The notes under the pieces were generated by a model, which saw only the letters and a program-made list of their open reading frames with translations, had not been told where the DNA came from and made no database searches. Positions 35,911 through 45,010 of a stretch of 64,000 nt of DNA are shown here, piece after piece. Position 1 is the first letter of the stretch. Each line of letters opens with the position of its first letter. The position numbers were made by a program, and so were the translations under genes. The DNA is from Azovibrio restrictus DSM 23866 (lineage in GTDB: Bacteria; Pseudomonadota; Gammaproteobacteria; Burkholderiales; Rhodocyclaceae), in NCBI RefSeq assembly GCF_000429665.1, contig NZ_AUCH01000019.1, forward strand, positions 22,219-86,218, given 5' to 3'.

Positions 35911-36606
35911 TCAGTCGTCGCCGCCGAATACCCCCAGCAGGTGCAGCAGGCTGGTAAACAGGTTGTAGATGCTCACGTACAGGGAGACGGTGGCCATCAC
36001 GTAGTTGGTCTCGCCCCCCTGGAGGATGGCGTTGGTCTCGTAGAGGATCAGGCCGGACATGAGCAGGACGAAGGCAGCCGACACCACCAGGGAGAGCACG
36101 GGTATCTGGAAGAACACCGCCGCCAGACCTGCCAGGAAGGCCACGATGATGCCCACCATGAGGAAATTGCCCAGGAAGCTGAAGTCCCGCTTGGAAGTCA
36201 GGGCAATGGCCGACATGCTGAAGAAGATCACCGCGGTACCGGCCATGGCCATGGTCACGATGTCGCCGCCGTTGGGCAACGCCAGGTAACGGCCAATGAT
36301 GGGTCCCAGGGTGTAGCCCATGAAACCGGTCAGGGCGAACACCAGCCCCACCCCCAGGGCGCTGTCACGGAACTTGGTGACGGCGAAGAGCAGGCCGAAA
36401 TAGCCCACCAGGGTCAGGATCAGGCCCGGATGGGGCAGGCCCAGGGCAGCGCTGACGCCGGCCACCACGCCGCTGAAGGCCAGGGTCATGGCCAGCAGCA
36501 TGTAAGTATTGCGCAGCACCTTGCGGGATTCGGCAGAGGCCTGCATACCCACATTACCTTGGGTCAGGACCTGGCCGGACATGTAGGAACGATCATTCAG
36601 GCTCAT
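35911..36606 (-). CDS. Bax inhibitor-1/YccA family membrane protein
   Basis: A 231-residue protein with seven hydrophobic segments and the family pattern (RNTYMLLAMTLAFSGVVAG; ALTGFMGYTLGPIIG; terminal VSLYVSIYNLFTSLLHLLG then several Asp). Bacterial members (YccA, YbhL) are inner-membrane proteins; YccA is an FtsH substrate and modulator, and others are pH-gated calcium channels. It has its own terminator and is divergent from the NhaR-like gene. Confidence 0.93.
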   Translation of the reverse strand: MSLNDRSYMSGQVLTQGNVGMQASAESRKVLRNTYMLLAMTLAFSGVVAGVSAALGLPHPGLILTLVGYFGLLFAVTKFRDSALGVGLVFALTGFMGYTLGPIIGRYLALPNGGDIVTMAMAGTAVIFFSMSAIALTSKRDFSFLGNFLMVGIIVAFLAGLAAVFFQIPVLSLVVSAAFVLLMSGLILYETNAILQGGETNYVMATVSLYVSIYNLFTSLLHLLGVFGGDD

Positions 36607-36683
36607 GGGGAACCTCCTTTAGTTATAGACGCGGGCAGTGTAACTGCCTTTGCACAATCACAAAAACCATAGAGAATAGGATC

Positions 36684-37616
36684 ATGAATTCGAAAAAAGC
36701 GAACATCGAAGAGAGCCGTCTCAACTATCGCCACCTCTATTACTACTGGATGGTGGCCAAGGCCGGCAGTCTGGCCCGGGCCGCGGAGCAGCTGGGACTC
36801 ACGCCCCAGACCATCAGCGCCCAGCTGAGCCAGCTGGAGCAATCCATCGGCACCACGCTGTTTGACCTCCAGGGGCGCAAATTGATTCCCACGGAAGCCG
36901 GACGGACCGCCCTGCGCTACGCCGACGAAATCTTCCTGCTCGGTGAACAGCTGTGGGACTCCCTCAAGAGCGCCGGCAACGAACCCGTGCTGCGCCTCAC
37001 GGTGGGTATCACCGATGTGGTCCCCAAACTGGTGGCCCATCACCTGCTGGAACCGGTGCTGCATCTGCCGGAACGGGTGCGGCTGATCTGCCACGAGGGC
37101 AAGTTCGAAACCCTGCTGGCCGATCTGGCGATCCACAAACTGGACGTGATCCTCGCCGACCGCCCGGTGGGTCCGGGCATGAGCCTGCGCCTGTTCAGCC
37201 ATCCCCTGGGTGAGACCGATCTGAGCTTCTATGCCACCGCAGCCCTGGCCGAACGCTACCGGGAAGGCTTCCCCCAGAGCCTGGACGGGGCGCCTTTCCT
37301 GCTGCCCGCCCGCAACGCGGCGGTGCGGGCCAGCCTGGACCAGTGGTTCGAAACCCATGGCATCCGCCCCCAGGTCCTGGCCGAATTCGAGGATACCGCC
37401 CTTCTGGACACCTTCGGGGCCACTGGCCTGGGCGTGTTCCCAGCCCAGACCCCGCTCACCCAGGACTTGGCCCGACGCTACGACGCCGTGTGCCTGGGCC
37501 CCATCGATGCAGTGCGGGACCAGTTCTTTGCCATCTCCGCCGACCGGCGCATCCGCCACCCGGGCATCGAGGCCATCCGCATGGCCGGCCAGCAGCGGCT
37601 GTTCCAGCCCGTTTGA
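36684..37616 (+). CDS. nhaR: NhaR-like LysR-family regulator
   Basis: A 310-residue LysR-type regulator: winged helix-turn-helix at about 15-75 (LYYYWMVAKAGSLARAAEQLGLTPQTISAQLSQLE) and a periplasmic-binding-protein-like effector domain. The NYRHLYYYW start is characteristic of NhaR, which in E. coli activates the Na+/H+ antiporter nhaA; no nhaA is seen here, so the regulon is unknown. It is divergent from the Bax-inhibitor-like gene with a 77-base gap. Confidence 0.88.
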   Translation: MNSKKANIEESRLNYRHLYYYWMVAKAGSLARAAEQLGLTPQTISAQLSQLEQSIGTTLFDLQGRKLIPTEAGRTALRYADEIFLLGEQLWDSLKSAGNEPVLRLTVGITDVVPKLVAHHLLEPVLHLPERVRLICHEGKFETLLADLAIHKLDVILADRPVGPGMSLRLFSHPLGETDLSFYATAALAERYREGFPQSLDGAPFLLPARNAAVRASLDQWFETHGIRPQVLAEFEDTALLDTFGATGLGVFPAQTPLTQDLARRYDAVCLGPIDAVRDQFFAISADRRIRHPGIEAIRMAGQQRLFQPV

Positions 37617-37632
37617 AGGCCTCCCGGGAAAA

Positions 37633-39558
<1,926 letters not shown>

Positions 39559-39635
39559 GGTGATTCCGCAACAGAAGAAGAGGTTGAAGGAGCAGGATTC
39601 TAATCCCGCCAGCCCCCAGGGAAGGCAAAAGCGAT

Positions 39636-39664
39636 TTGGCGCGGACGCAGCGCACGGCTAGAAT
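39636..39664 (+). promoter_or_regulatory. Promoter of tRNA-Arg
   Basis: A -35 TTGGCG at 39636-39641 and a -10 TAGAAT at 39659-39664 with a 17-base spacer, ending 10 bases before the tRNA. Confidence 0.75.
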
Positions 39665-39674
39665 ACGCGCCTCT

Positions 39675-39749
39675 CTCCTCGTAGTTCAATGGATAGAACA
39701 AGCGCCTCCTAAGCGCTAGATACAGGTTCGATTCCTGTCGAGGGGACCA
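39675..39749 (+). tRNA. tRNA-Arg(CCT), prophage integration site
   Basis: A complete cloverleaf can be drawn: acceptor CTCCTCG/CGAGGGG, D stem GTTC/GAAC, anticodon stem AGCGC/GCGCT with loop CTCCTAA (anticodon CCT), T arm ACAGG-TTCGATT-CCTGT, and an encoded CCA end. Its 3' part (from 39732) is the left attachment core, so the phage carries the duplicate and the tRNA stays intact after integration. Confidence 0.96.
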
Positions 39750-39751
39750 AA
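39732..39751 (+). repeat. attL core, 20-bp direct repeat
   Basis: TTCCTGTCGAGGGGACCAAA, the 3' end of tRNA-Arg plus two bases, recurs exactly at 52174-52193. It bounds the prophage. Confidence 0.93.
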
Positions 39752-39901
39752 CGGGTTTTTCTGCAATTCCTCAACATTCCACAAAACACCACTTTACCCA
39801 AACAAAACAAGCACTTACTTGTTTAACCCGGGTTTCTGGTGTTAGGTTGTGTCCCATTGTGCTGACTGTCTTAACGACAATCTATCGACAAGGGTTACGA
39901 C
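39752..39901. other. Left arm of prophage, no gene seen
   Basis: A stretch of 150 bases, AT-rich at first, between the att core and the integrase. It holds a short inverted repeat ACAAG-CACTTA-CTTGT and the palindrome AACCCGGGTT, candidate arm sites for integrase or excision factor. No coding frame is convincing. Confidence 0.5.
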
Positions 39902-40876
39902 ATGGCATCTATTCGCCGACGTGGAAAGGGCTGGCAAGCCCAGGTGTTCAAACTCGGGGTGCGCAAGTCCGCATCATTCAGGACCAAGGCCGAAGCCTCG
40001 GCATGGTCGGCCAAAACTGAGCTGGAAATACAGACGCTCCAGGCGGGCCAAGTCCCTGACTATCCCTTTTCCAAAGCCCTGGAACGCTACCGGGATGAAG
40101 TCTCTGTATCCAAGCGGGGCAGCAGGCGGGAATCCATCCGGATTGATTTCCTCCTGAAGGACCCACTTGCAGCGGTCCCCCTCCCCCTGCTTGGCGCGGG
40201 TCACTTCGCCACATGGCGGGATAGACGCCTTAGGGAAGTGTCGGCGGCTTCCGTGCTGCGGGATTGGGGCCTGCTGAATCACGTGGTAACGGTGGCAATC
40301 AATGAATGGGGATGGCTCAAGGAAAACCCCTTGAAGGGTGTCCGCAAGCCCAAGGCCCCCTTGCCCAGGGACCGGCGGATTAGTCAGCTGGAAATCGACA
40401 AGCTCCTATTAGCCTTCGGCTACATCCAGGGCCAGCCCCCCAGGGCAACTACAGCCCGGGTTGGCGCTGCCTTCCTCTTCGCCATAGAAACGGCCATGCG
40501 GGCCGGTGAGATATGTTCCCTACAGTGGGCCAACATAGAAGGCCCGGTGGCTCACCTGCCCATCACTAAGAACGGCTTTCCCCGTTCCGTCCCCCTCTCC
40601 CCTGGCGCCATCAAGATATTGGAATCCCTCCCCAGGGATACCGCCATGGTTTTCAACCTGCAGCCCAGCCAGCTAGACGCCCTGTTCAGGAAGGCCAGAG
40701 CCCGCGCCCTGATTGATGATCTCCATTTCCACGATACCCGGCATGAAGCCATTACCCGGCTAGCCAGGAAACTGGATGTGCTTGACCTGGCGCGAATGGT
40801 CGGCATCCGGGACCTGCGGATTCTGATGGTCTATTACAACGCTCAGCCGGATGAAATCGCCCGGCGCCTGGGCTAA
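39902..40876 (+). CDS. int: Tyrosine-type site-specific integrase
   Basis: A 324-residue recombinase. An N-terminal arm-binding domain (SIRRRGKGWQAQV...SFRTKAEASAW) and a core-binding domain are followed by the catalytic domain. Catalytic residues seen are R200 (AMRAGEICSL), K223, H277 and R280 (HDTRHEA), and Y311 (MVYYN). The position normally filled by the second His (GH) is I302 (VGIRDLR), which is unusual. It sits next to attL at the tRNA, as expected for its own integration system; many inoviruses instead use host XerCD or a transposase. Confidence 0.93.
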   Translation: MASIRRRGKGWQAQVFKLGVRKSASFRTKAEASAWSAKTELEIQTLQAGQVPDYPFSKALERYRDEVSVSKRGSRRESIRIDFLLKDPLAAVPLPLLGAGHFATWRDRRLREVSAASVLRDWGLLNHVVTVAINEWGWLKENPLKGVRKPKAPLPRDRRISQLEIDKLLLAFGYIQGQPPRATTARVGAAFLFAIETAMRAGEICSLQWANIEGPVAHLPITKNGFPRSVPLSPGAIKILESLPRDTAMVFNLQPSQLDALFRKARARALIDDLHFHDTRHEAITRLARKLDVLDLARMVGIRDLRILMVYYNAQPDEIARRLG

Positions 40877-40908
40877 TCTAGAACAAGCTGAGCTTGCAAG
40901 GAGGAAGC

Positions 40909-41094
40909 ATGATGAAGAAGGAACATCTAGGCGGTGACTTTGACCGTTCCCTTGAGGCCGAAGGCATCCTGGATGAAGCAACCGCTGTAGCGGTAAAGTG
41001 CGTTATTGCTTGGCAGATTGAACAAGAATCGAAAGAAGAGGGCTTGACCAAGGTTGCCACTACATCCAATATGGATACCAACAAGCCAGAATAA
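40909..41094 (+). pseudogene. Truncated antitoxin-like/HTH regulator remnant
   Basis: A 61-residue frame starting MMKKEHLGGDFDRSLEAEG after a strong AAGGAGG site. From memory, its first 45 residues closely match a family of about 90-100-residue HTH regulators (Fis/Xre-type antitoxins), in which a helix-turn-helix and LDRLLDP segment follow. Here the match breaks at GLTKVATTSNMDTNKPE and a stop comes, so the DNA-binding half is missing. No cognate toxin is seen upstream; the integrase ends 33 bases before. It may be a decayed cargo gene, or a short protein still made. Confidence 0.55.
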
Positions 41095-41184
41095 AAAACA
41101 GAATATGACTTGCTGTAGCCCATCTCTACAGCACTGCCTTACATTGCAATCACCCTAAAAAACCATCTCACTTTATTTAAAAAC

Positions 41185-42009
41185 ATGATTGATGAGCTAT
41201 CAAAAACAATAAAAGCCCAGCTATACGAACGTGTAGGGAGCCCCCTGTTCTCCTCTTTTGCCATTTCATGGGCATGCTGGAACTACAAGTTTATATTAGT
41301 AATTATTTCATCCATGGGGGCAGTTGAAAAACTAAACTATATAAATACACATTTATTTAACACCCCCCTTGATTACCTCTTGAACGGCACTTTACTTCCA
41401 ACAGTAACTGCACTATTAATAATATACGTCTATCCAATACCTGCTCGCCATGTATATGAGTACCATCGAAAAAAACAGCAAGAGTTAAAAAAATTACAAC
41501 ATAAAATTGACGGCGAAACAGTAATAACAAAAGAAGAAAAGTGGGAAATAATAGAGTCAGCAGAAAGACAAAAAAACGATTACGAATCACGCATCGAAAA
41601 ACTAATTCAGGACAACAACCTACTCAAAAACAGGCTTGCCCACATAGAACAAAACACCCCTCCAACCAGCAGAACAGAAATACAGAAAGACGAAACCACG
41701 CCCCCATTCACAAATGATGAGCTTAAAATATTAAATATCATAGCAAATTCAACTGATGATGGAACATCGATCACCAACATAATCCAAATGACGCAAATAG
41801 GCAGAATGTATGTTGAGCACTATGTAAGAAAACTTGAGGATTTAAACTTAATAACCCGGAGCCTCGACAAAAGCCATATACCTAAGTATCGACTTTCAGA
41901 AAAAGGGATAGAAATATTAATCGCCGCGCGAGAAGGAAGGTTAAATAAAGATCACTCTTCTGATCATCAAGTAAAAAGCGTTTCAGCCATTAAACCAGTA
42001 GGGTTTTAA
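41185..42009 (+). CDS. AT-rich cargo gene: two-TM coiled-coil protein with winged-helix C-terminus
   Basis: A 274-residue protein in DNA clearly richer in A+T than its surroundings. The N-terminus IKAQLYERVGSPLFSSFAIS precedes TM1 (about 24-43); TM2 is at about 67-86. A charged coiled coil follows (about 92-155), then a winged-helix-like domain at about 172-255 (NDELKILNIIANSTDDGTSITNIIQMT). I recall proteins with the same N-terminus as accessory genes of prophages and defence islands, but know no proven function. An effector in phage defence or superinfection control is plausible. It is the only gene between the remnant and the lysogeny operon. Confidence 0.72.
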   Translation: MIDELSKTIKAQLYERVGSPLFSSFAISWACWNYKFILVIISSMGAVEKLNYINTHLFNTPLDYLLNGTLLPTVTALLIIYVYPIPARHVYEYHRKKQQELKKLQHKIDGETVITKEEKWEIIESAERQKNDYESRIEKLIQDNNLLKNRLAHIEQNTPPTSRTEIQKDETTPPFTNDELKILNIIANSTDDGTSITNIIQMTQIGRMYVEHYVRKLEDLNLITRSLDKSHIPKYRLSEKGIEILIAAREGRLNKDHSSDHQVKSVSAIKPVGF

Positions 42010-42069
42010 AGGGACTTTAAAAACCCAATTCTTTTTTGCGCAGCTTATAACATGAAGCCTTATATTATT

Positions 42070-42483
42070 TCACTTAGGCCCTTGCTCTTCCTGCCGACCA
42101 ACTTCCTGCCTTAGCTTCTCAAGACTCAATCTCGCCATTTCATCCTGAACTGGCTGCACTTCTGTATGCCATTTCCAGAACCCATAAACCAGCATCACAA
42201 TGCCAAAACCCAGTATAACGCTTAGTGAATCCCTGTAAAATTCCTTATCTTGCAGGGCAACCTTAAATTTTTTATCCAGCAATTTGAACCGCGCCTCTTC
42301 TGCAACTGATCTAGAAGAGTTTGATTCCAATACGGCATATTCCACCCCAATTTCATAAACCAGGCCATTTACAGAACTAACCGAATAAACCAAAGCCCCC
42401 ATTGAAAACACTATAAGCAACAGACCAAACAACGCATAAAATTTATAGATATTATCTGTAGGCAAAGGAATCCGGCTGTCCAT
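42070..42483 (-). CDS. Two-TM membrane protein, third gene of the lysogeny operon
   Basis: A 137-residue protein with TM1 at about 14-35 (FYALFGLLLIVFSMGALVYS) and TM2 at about 84-104 (SVILGFGIVMLVYGFWKW), joined by a charged periplasmic loop, with a polar cytoplasmic tail. The start follows GGAG. It is leftward, 22 bases after the TonB-C-like gene and in line with the repressor, so it is likely expressed in the lysogen. No family is recognised with certainty. A role in host modification or exclusion is inferred from place only. Confidence 0.65.
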   Translation of the reverse strand: MDSRIPLPTDNIYKFYALFGLLLIVFSMGALVYSVSSVNGLVYEIGVEYAVLESNSSRSVAEEARFKLLDKKFKVALQDKEFYRDSLSVILGFGIVMLVYGFWKWHTEVQPVQDEMARLSLEKLRQEVGRQEEQGPK

Positions 42484-42505
42484 CGTAATCTCCTAAAATA
42501 AAACC

Positions 42506-42805
42506 CTAATTACTTCCGCCAATAGTGATATGCCGCCACCCAAGGACCGCTTGCCCGTCTATGATCACTGGGTTATGAAGTCGGTTCATAACCTGATAAA
42601 CCGCTCGTTGGTCCCAGTTGTCGTTTCCCGAAGGGTATAAAACCCGGGCATTCTGGGGAATGCCTTCTGGGGTAATTTCCACATAAACAACAGTCTCCCA
42701 GTAGTACCTGGGAGCCATTCGGGTTCTGGCTCTGTCGGCCAGGGCGGATTCAGGGAATAGGGGAAGGGCCACCAGGGCGGCCAGGATCATGCATGCAAGT
42801 CGCAT
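42506..42805 (-). CDS. Small secreted TonB/TolA-C-like protein of the prophage
   Basis: A 99-residue protein with a signal peptide (about 1-23, ...FPESALA). The mature part is only about 76 residues, and residues 40-97 follow the TonB C-terminal pattern: VVYVEITPEGIPQNARVLYP, SG, a central D..AVYQV, then P...DG and a final ITI strand. It has no membrane anchor or Pro-rich spacer. It is encoded between the repressor and a two-TM protein in a leftward run. Filamentous phages enter through TolA/TonB-class proteins, so a soluble mimic could interfere with entry; this is inference. Confidence 0.6.
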   Translation of the reverse strand: MRLACMILAALVALPLFPESALADRARTRMAPRYYWETVVYVEITPEGIPQNARVLYPSGNDNWDQRAVYQVMNRLHNPVIIDGQAVLGWRHITIGGSN

Positions 42806-42900
42806 GGTTCATCACTCCAGTTAAGGTTTCTGGGTGGATGCCTGGCTAATTATGGCTAGGTGTCTGCCTGGAACTCGGGGTGACGGATGATCCGCACCCT

Positions 42901-43179
42901 TCACGCTTCGTTGACGGTCCGCTTCAACTCTTCCAGCTGTTCAAGATCGGGGCTTGTCTGCCCCGCCTCGGGGATCGTCTTCCCCGTCATTATCCAATAA
43001 GCATACTCAGGGAACAAGGCCCCCATGGCTTCGATGTGTTCGATTCCTGGTACTGAACGCCTGTTGTATGCGTGCCCCCAGCTCCTGGCGCTAATTCCCG
43101 TCTTTTCTTCCAGGTAAGTGAATGCCCCCTTCCGTGGAAGGCGGGCATCAATAATTTTAATCAAGCGCTCGCTGATCAT
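42901..43179 (-). CDS. Phage repressor-like HTH protein
   Basis: A 92-residue DNA-binding protein. Residues about 5-60 fit a small lambda-Cro/Xre-like helix-turn-helix (RLPRKGAFTYLEEKTGISARSWGHAYNRR), followed by a hydrophobic patch (FPEYAYWIMTGKTIPEAG) common in phage repressors of this size. It faces the early genes across an 80-base region holding repeated GTACAT/ATGTAC boxes, the layout of a lysogeny switch. Its own transcript continues into the TonB-C-like and two-TM genes. Confidence 0.7.
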   Translation of the reverse strand: MISERLIKIIDARLPRKGAFTYLEEKTGISARSWGHAYNRRSVPGIEHIEAMGALFPEYAYWIMTGKTIPEAGQTSPDLEQLEELKRTVNEA

Positions 43180-43189
43180 AGCTAATTAC

Positions 43190-43262
43190 CATTTGTACAT
43201 CGCATGTACGGTACCTACAATGTACTCATGTACCGACGATGTTCTTAATGTAGTGGTCTGTT
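43190..43262. promoter_or_regulatory. Operator region of the lysogeny switch
   Basis: GTACAT (43195-43200) and ATGTAC (43204-43209) form a perfect inverted repeat with a CGC spacer. Further ATGTAC boxes are at 43220-43225 and 43228-43233, plus GTAC at 43211-43214. Lying between divergent repressor and early genes, they are the likely operators. Confidence 0.7.
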
Positions 43263-43277
43263 GTGGAGTGTAGCGCG

Positions 43278-43484
43278 ATGCCCATTGAATCCCAAGTTGT
43301 CCAGCTTCCCCCGGTGCCCCTCATGCACTGGCGCCGCTTTGCGGAAATGGTGGGCCTGGATGAAGGCGTGGTCCGGGGCCTCTGCGACAAGGGCTATTTG
43401 CCGGTGGTGAATCAAGGCAAGTACCGCTTTATCAATCTGGCGCTGCTGACCCAGCGCTGCTTGGAAGCTGACGTGGGGGAATGA
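43278..43484 (+). CDS. Small phage DNA-binding protein (excisionase/HTH-like)
   Basis: A 68-residue protein, first of the rightward early genes. The segment MHWRRFAEMVGLDEGVVRGL-CDKGYLPVVNQGKYRFINL has the MerR/AlpA-like winged-helix pattern used by excisionases and phage activators. The ATG at 43278 is preferred over a GTG at 43263. It overlaps the next gene (ATGA). It could be the excision factor or a Cro-like antagonist of the repressor. Confidence 0.65.
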   Translation: MPIESQVVQLPPVPLMHWRRFAEMVGLDEGVVRGLCDKGYLPVVNQGKYRFINLALLTQRCLEADVGE

Positions 43485-43762
43485 TCATGAAAAAGGGCGG
43501 GAAGGTAGCAAGCGGGATTTTCATCAAGGCCGGGGAAGTGGTCCTGGGCGAACAGCTCAAGATGGCTTTCAGCTTTGCTAAGAAGGTGGTCAAGGCATTG
43601 AAGCGTGGCTTCATCTGGATTCGTCCGGATGGCAAACAGAAGCCTTGCCGGGATGTGCGCTCCCTGGTCGCGGCCATCATGGACTATGACGGCCACCTGT
43701 TGGCCCGTCTGGTCGAACAGGCCCAGAAGCTCCGGGGCCGTCCTGCCCTGGCGGGGGTTTGA
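43481..43762 (+). CDS. Hypothetical early phage protein
   Basis: A 93-residue basic protein (MIMKKGGKVASGIFIKAGEV, later KKVVKALKRGFIWIRPDGKQ). No family is recognised. Its start overlaps the HTH gene stop, and its stop overlaps the next start, so it is a firm member of the early operon. The high Lys/Arg content suggests nucleic-acid contact, but this is weak evidence. Confidence 0.6.
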   Translation: MIMKKGGKVASGIFIKAGEVVLGEQLKMAFSFAKKVVKALKRGFIWIRPDGKQKPCRDVRSLVAAIMDYDGHLLARLVEQAQKLRGRPALAGV

Positions 43763-43983
43763 TGATGACTGTCAAACCCGTCCGCCCTGGTGTCTATCAC
43801 GTCGTTCTGTGCGATGGCGACTGTTACACGGTGTCCCGCAATGGCCGGGACTGGGTCGCCATGAATCGCTATGAAAGCGTGACGCGCCCCACAAAGCGGG
43901 GCCTGATTAATGGCTACCTGCAGGACCTGGATATTCGGGCCCGTGTGGCCCAGGCCCGGAACGCTTTGGGGGTAGCGGCATGA
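43762..43983 (+). CDS. Hypothetical early phage protein
   Basis: A 73-residue protein, start ATG at 43762 overlapping the preceding TGA. It shows a beta-rich N-terminus (VRPGVYHVVLCDGDCYTVSR) and a helical C-terminus (RGLINGYLQDLDIRARVAQA). No family is recognised. Its stop overlaps the next frame. The tight packing argues for translation. Confidence 0.6.
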   Translation: MMTVKPVRPGVYHVVLCDGDCYTVSRNGRDWVAMNRYESVTRPTKRGLINGYLQDLDIRARVAQARNALGVAA

Positions 43984-44921
43984 CGTACGCGGCCATTCTC
44001 CGGCGGCTGTTCCTCCGGCAGAGTTCGGAGCCCTGGGCTTTGGCCCGGCCCCAGGACGCGGCCAGCCTGGGCGGTCAAACCAGCACTGCCCCCCAGCCCC
44101 TGGCCCCTACCTATCCCCCCTCCTCCTTAAAAGCCAAACCCCGGCGGCAAAAGAAGGAAAGCAGGACGCCACAGGCGCGCCGTAAATGGCCCGGGGCGCC
44201 TTTTGCCCCGGGACAGGCTTTACGGCGACTAGGCCCAGCTCGCTGGGCCGTAGGTCCTGCCCATCACGCGAAAGCGCGTGGTGCTGACTGGGAAGCACGG
44301 CTGGAAGAAGTAAAACGCAACGCGGCCCCCCTGGCCCATGGGCGGGGCGCCCCGCCCACGGAACCCCCGCACCTCCAGGGCAAAGGGCCACTGCCCCAAG
44401 GGGAAGGTGCCCTAACCCGAAGGGGGGGAGCCCTGATCCGAAGGAAGGAGGCCCTGCCCTATGAGGGAGGGGGCATAACCCGAAAAGAGGCCCCGCCCAT
44501 GGGCCAGGGGGCGCAGGTTTTAGGTTTTAAGGACCTTATATCTAAAGGGGAAGCCCCCGGCAGGGCCGCCGGAGGCATAACTGGGGTCGGCGATTCGGGC
44601 ACCGAATCGTCGAGCCGCCAAGCCGCTTTGTCCACAGGCTTCAGCCTGTGGGCAAAGGGAAAGGCGCGGCAGGCAGTCGGGAAAGCCCCCGGGGAATCGG
44701 TGGTGTGGTTTTTCCCAAGGGACCCCTGGGCCTATGTCGTGGGCCGCTTCCGTCCCGGCCCCATGGCCCCCCTGGCGGCGCTGCCCCTGGTACGGCTGCA
44801 GGATGCCCTGCACTACGCACGGCAAACCCGCCCCCGTCCCTTCAGCTGGAAGCACCTAAAGACTGATCAATGGATCGTGGAGCAAAGGCGGTACGCCTTC
44901 TTCTCGTCCCTTCCCGGGTAA
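43980..44921 (+). CDS. Low-complexity basic ORF with heptad repeats over a hairpin-rich segment
   Basis: A 313-residue frame that overlaps the upstream stop (ATGA). Residues about 130-205 are degenerate 7-residue repeats (GPLPQGE, GALTRRG, GALIRRK, EALPYEG, GGITRKE, APPMGQG), matching a 21-bp DNA period. The C-terminal 80 residues look like an ordinary folded domain (VVWFFPRDPWAYVVGRF...LHYARQTRPRPFSWKHL). The DNA carries many strong hairpins, so the middle may be kept for DNA or RNA structure as well as coding. No known inovirus gene is recognised. Translation of the whole frame is likely but unproved. Confidence 0.5.
   Translation: MTYAAILRRLFLRQSSEPWALARPQDAASLGGQTSTAPQPLAPTYPPSSLKAKPRRQKKESRTPQARRKWPGAPFAPGQALRRLGPARWAVGPAHHAKARGADWEARLEEVKRNAAPLAHGRGAPPTEPPHLQGKGPLPQGEGALTRRGGALIRRKEALPYEGGGITRKEAPPMGQGAQVLGFKDLISKGEAPGRAAGGITGVGDSGTESSSRQAALSTGFSLWAKGKARQAVGKAPGESVVWFFPRDPWAYVVGRFRPGPMAPLAALPLVRLQDALHYARQTRPRPFSWKHLKTDQWIVEQRRYAFFSSLPG
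44339..44358. repeat. Perfect 20-bp palindrome
   Basis: TGGGCGGGGC joined directly to GCCCCGCCCA. It lies inside the heptad-repeat ORF and just before the 21-bp repeats. Confidence 0.8.
44379..44520 (+). repeat. Degenerate 21-bp tandem repeats
   Basis: About six to seven units in register, for example GGTGCCCTAACCCGAAGGGG, GGAGCCCTGATCCGAAGGAA and GGGGGCATAACCCGAAAAGA. Most units hold a small CCC...GGG inverted repeat. The period equals seven codons of the surrounding frame. Confidence 0.7.
44591..44656. repeat. Two adjacent strong hairpins in the phage
   Basis: CGATTCGG-GCA-CCGAATCG (44591-44609) is a perfect 8-bp hairpin with a 3-base loop. TTTGTCCACAGGCT/AGCCTGTGGGCAAA (44627-44656) is a 14-bp stem with one wobble. 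Neither is followed by a T-run, so replication or packaging structures are more likely than terminators. Confidence 0.65.
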
Positions 44922-45010
44922 CCCTTGGGATCAATTAACCGCCACCGGACAAGGCTCCCCCGTCCGGGCTCGGCAACCTACCAGGGGGAGTATGAAAAGT
45001 GAGGTGTGAA

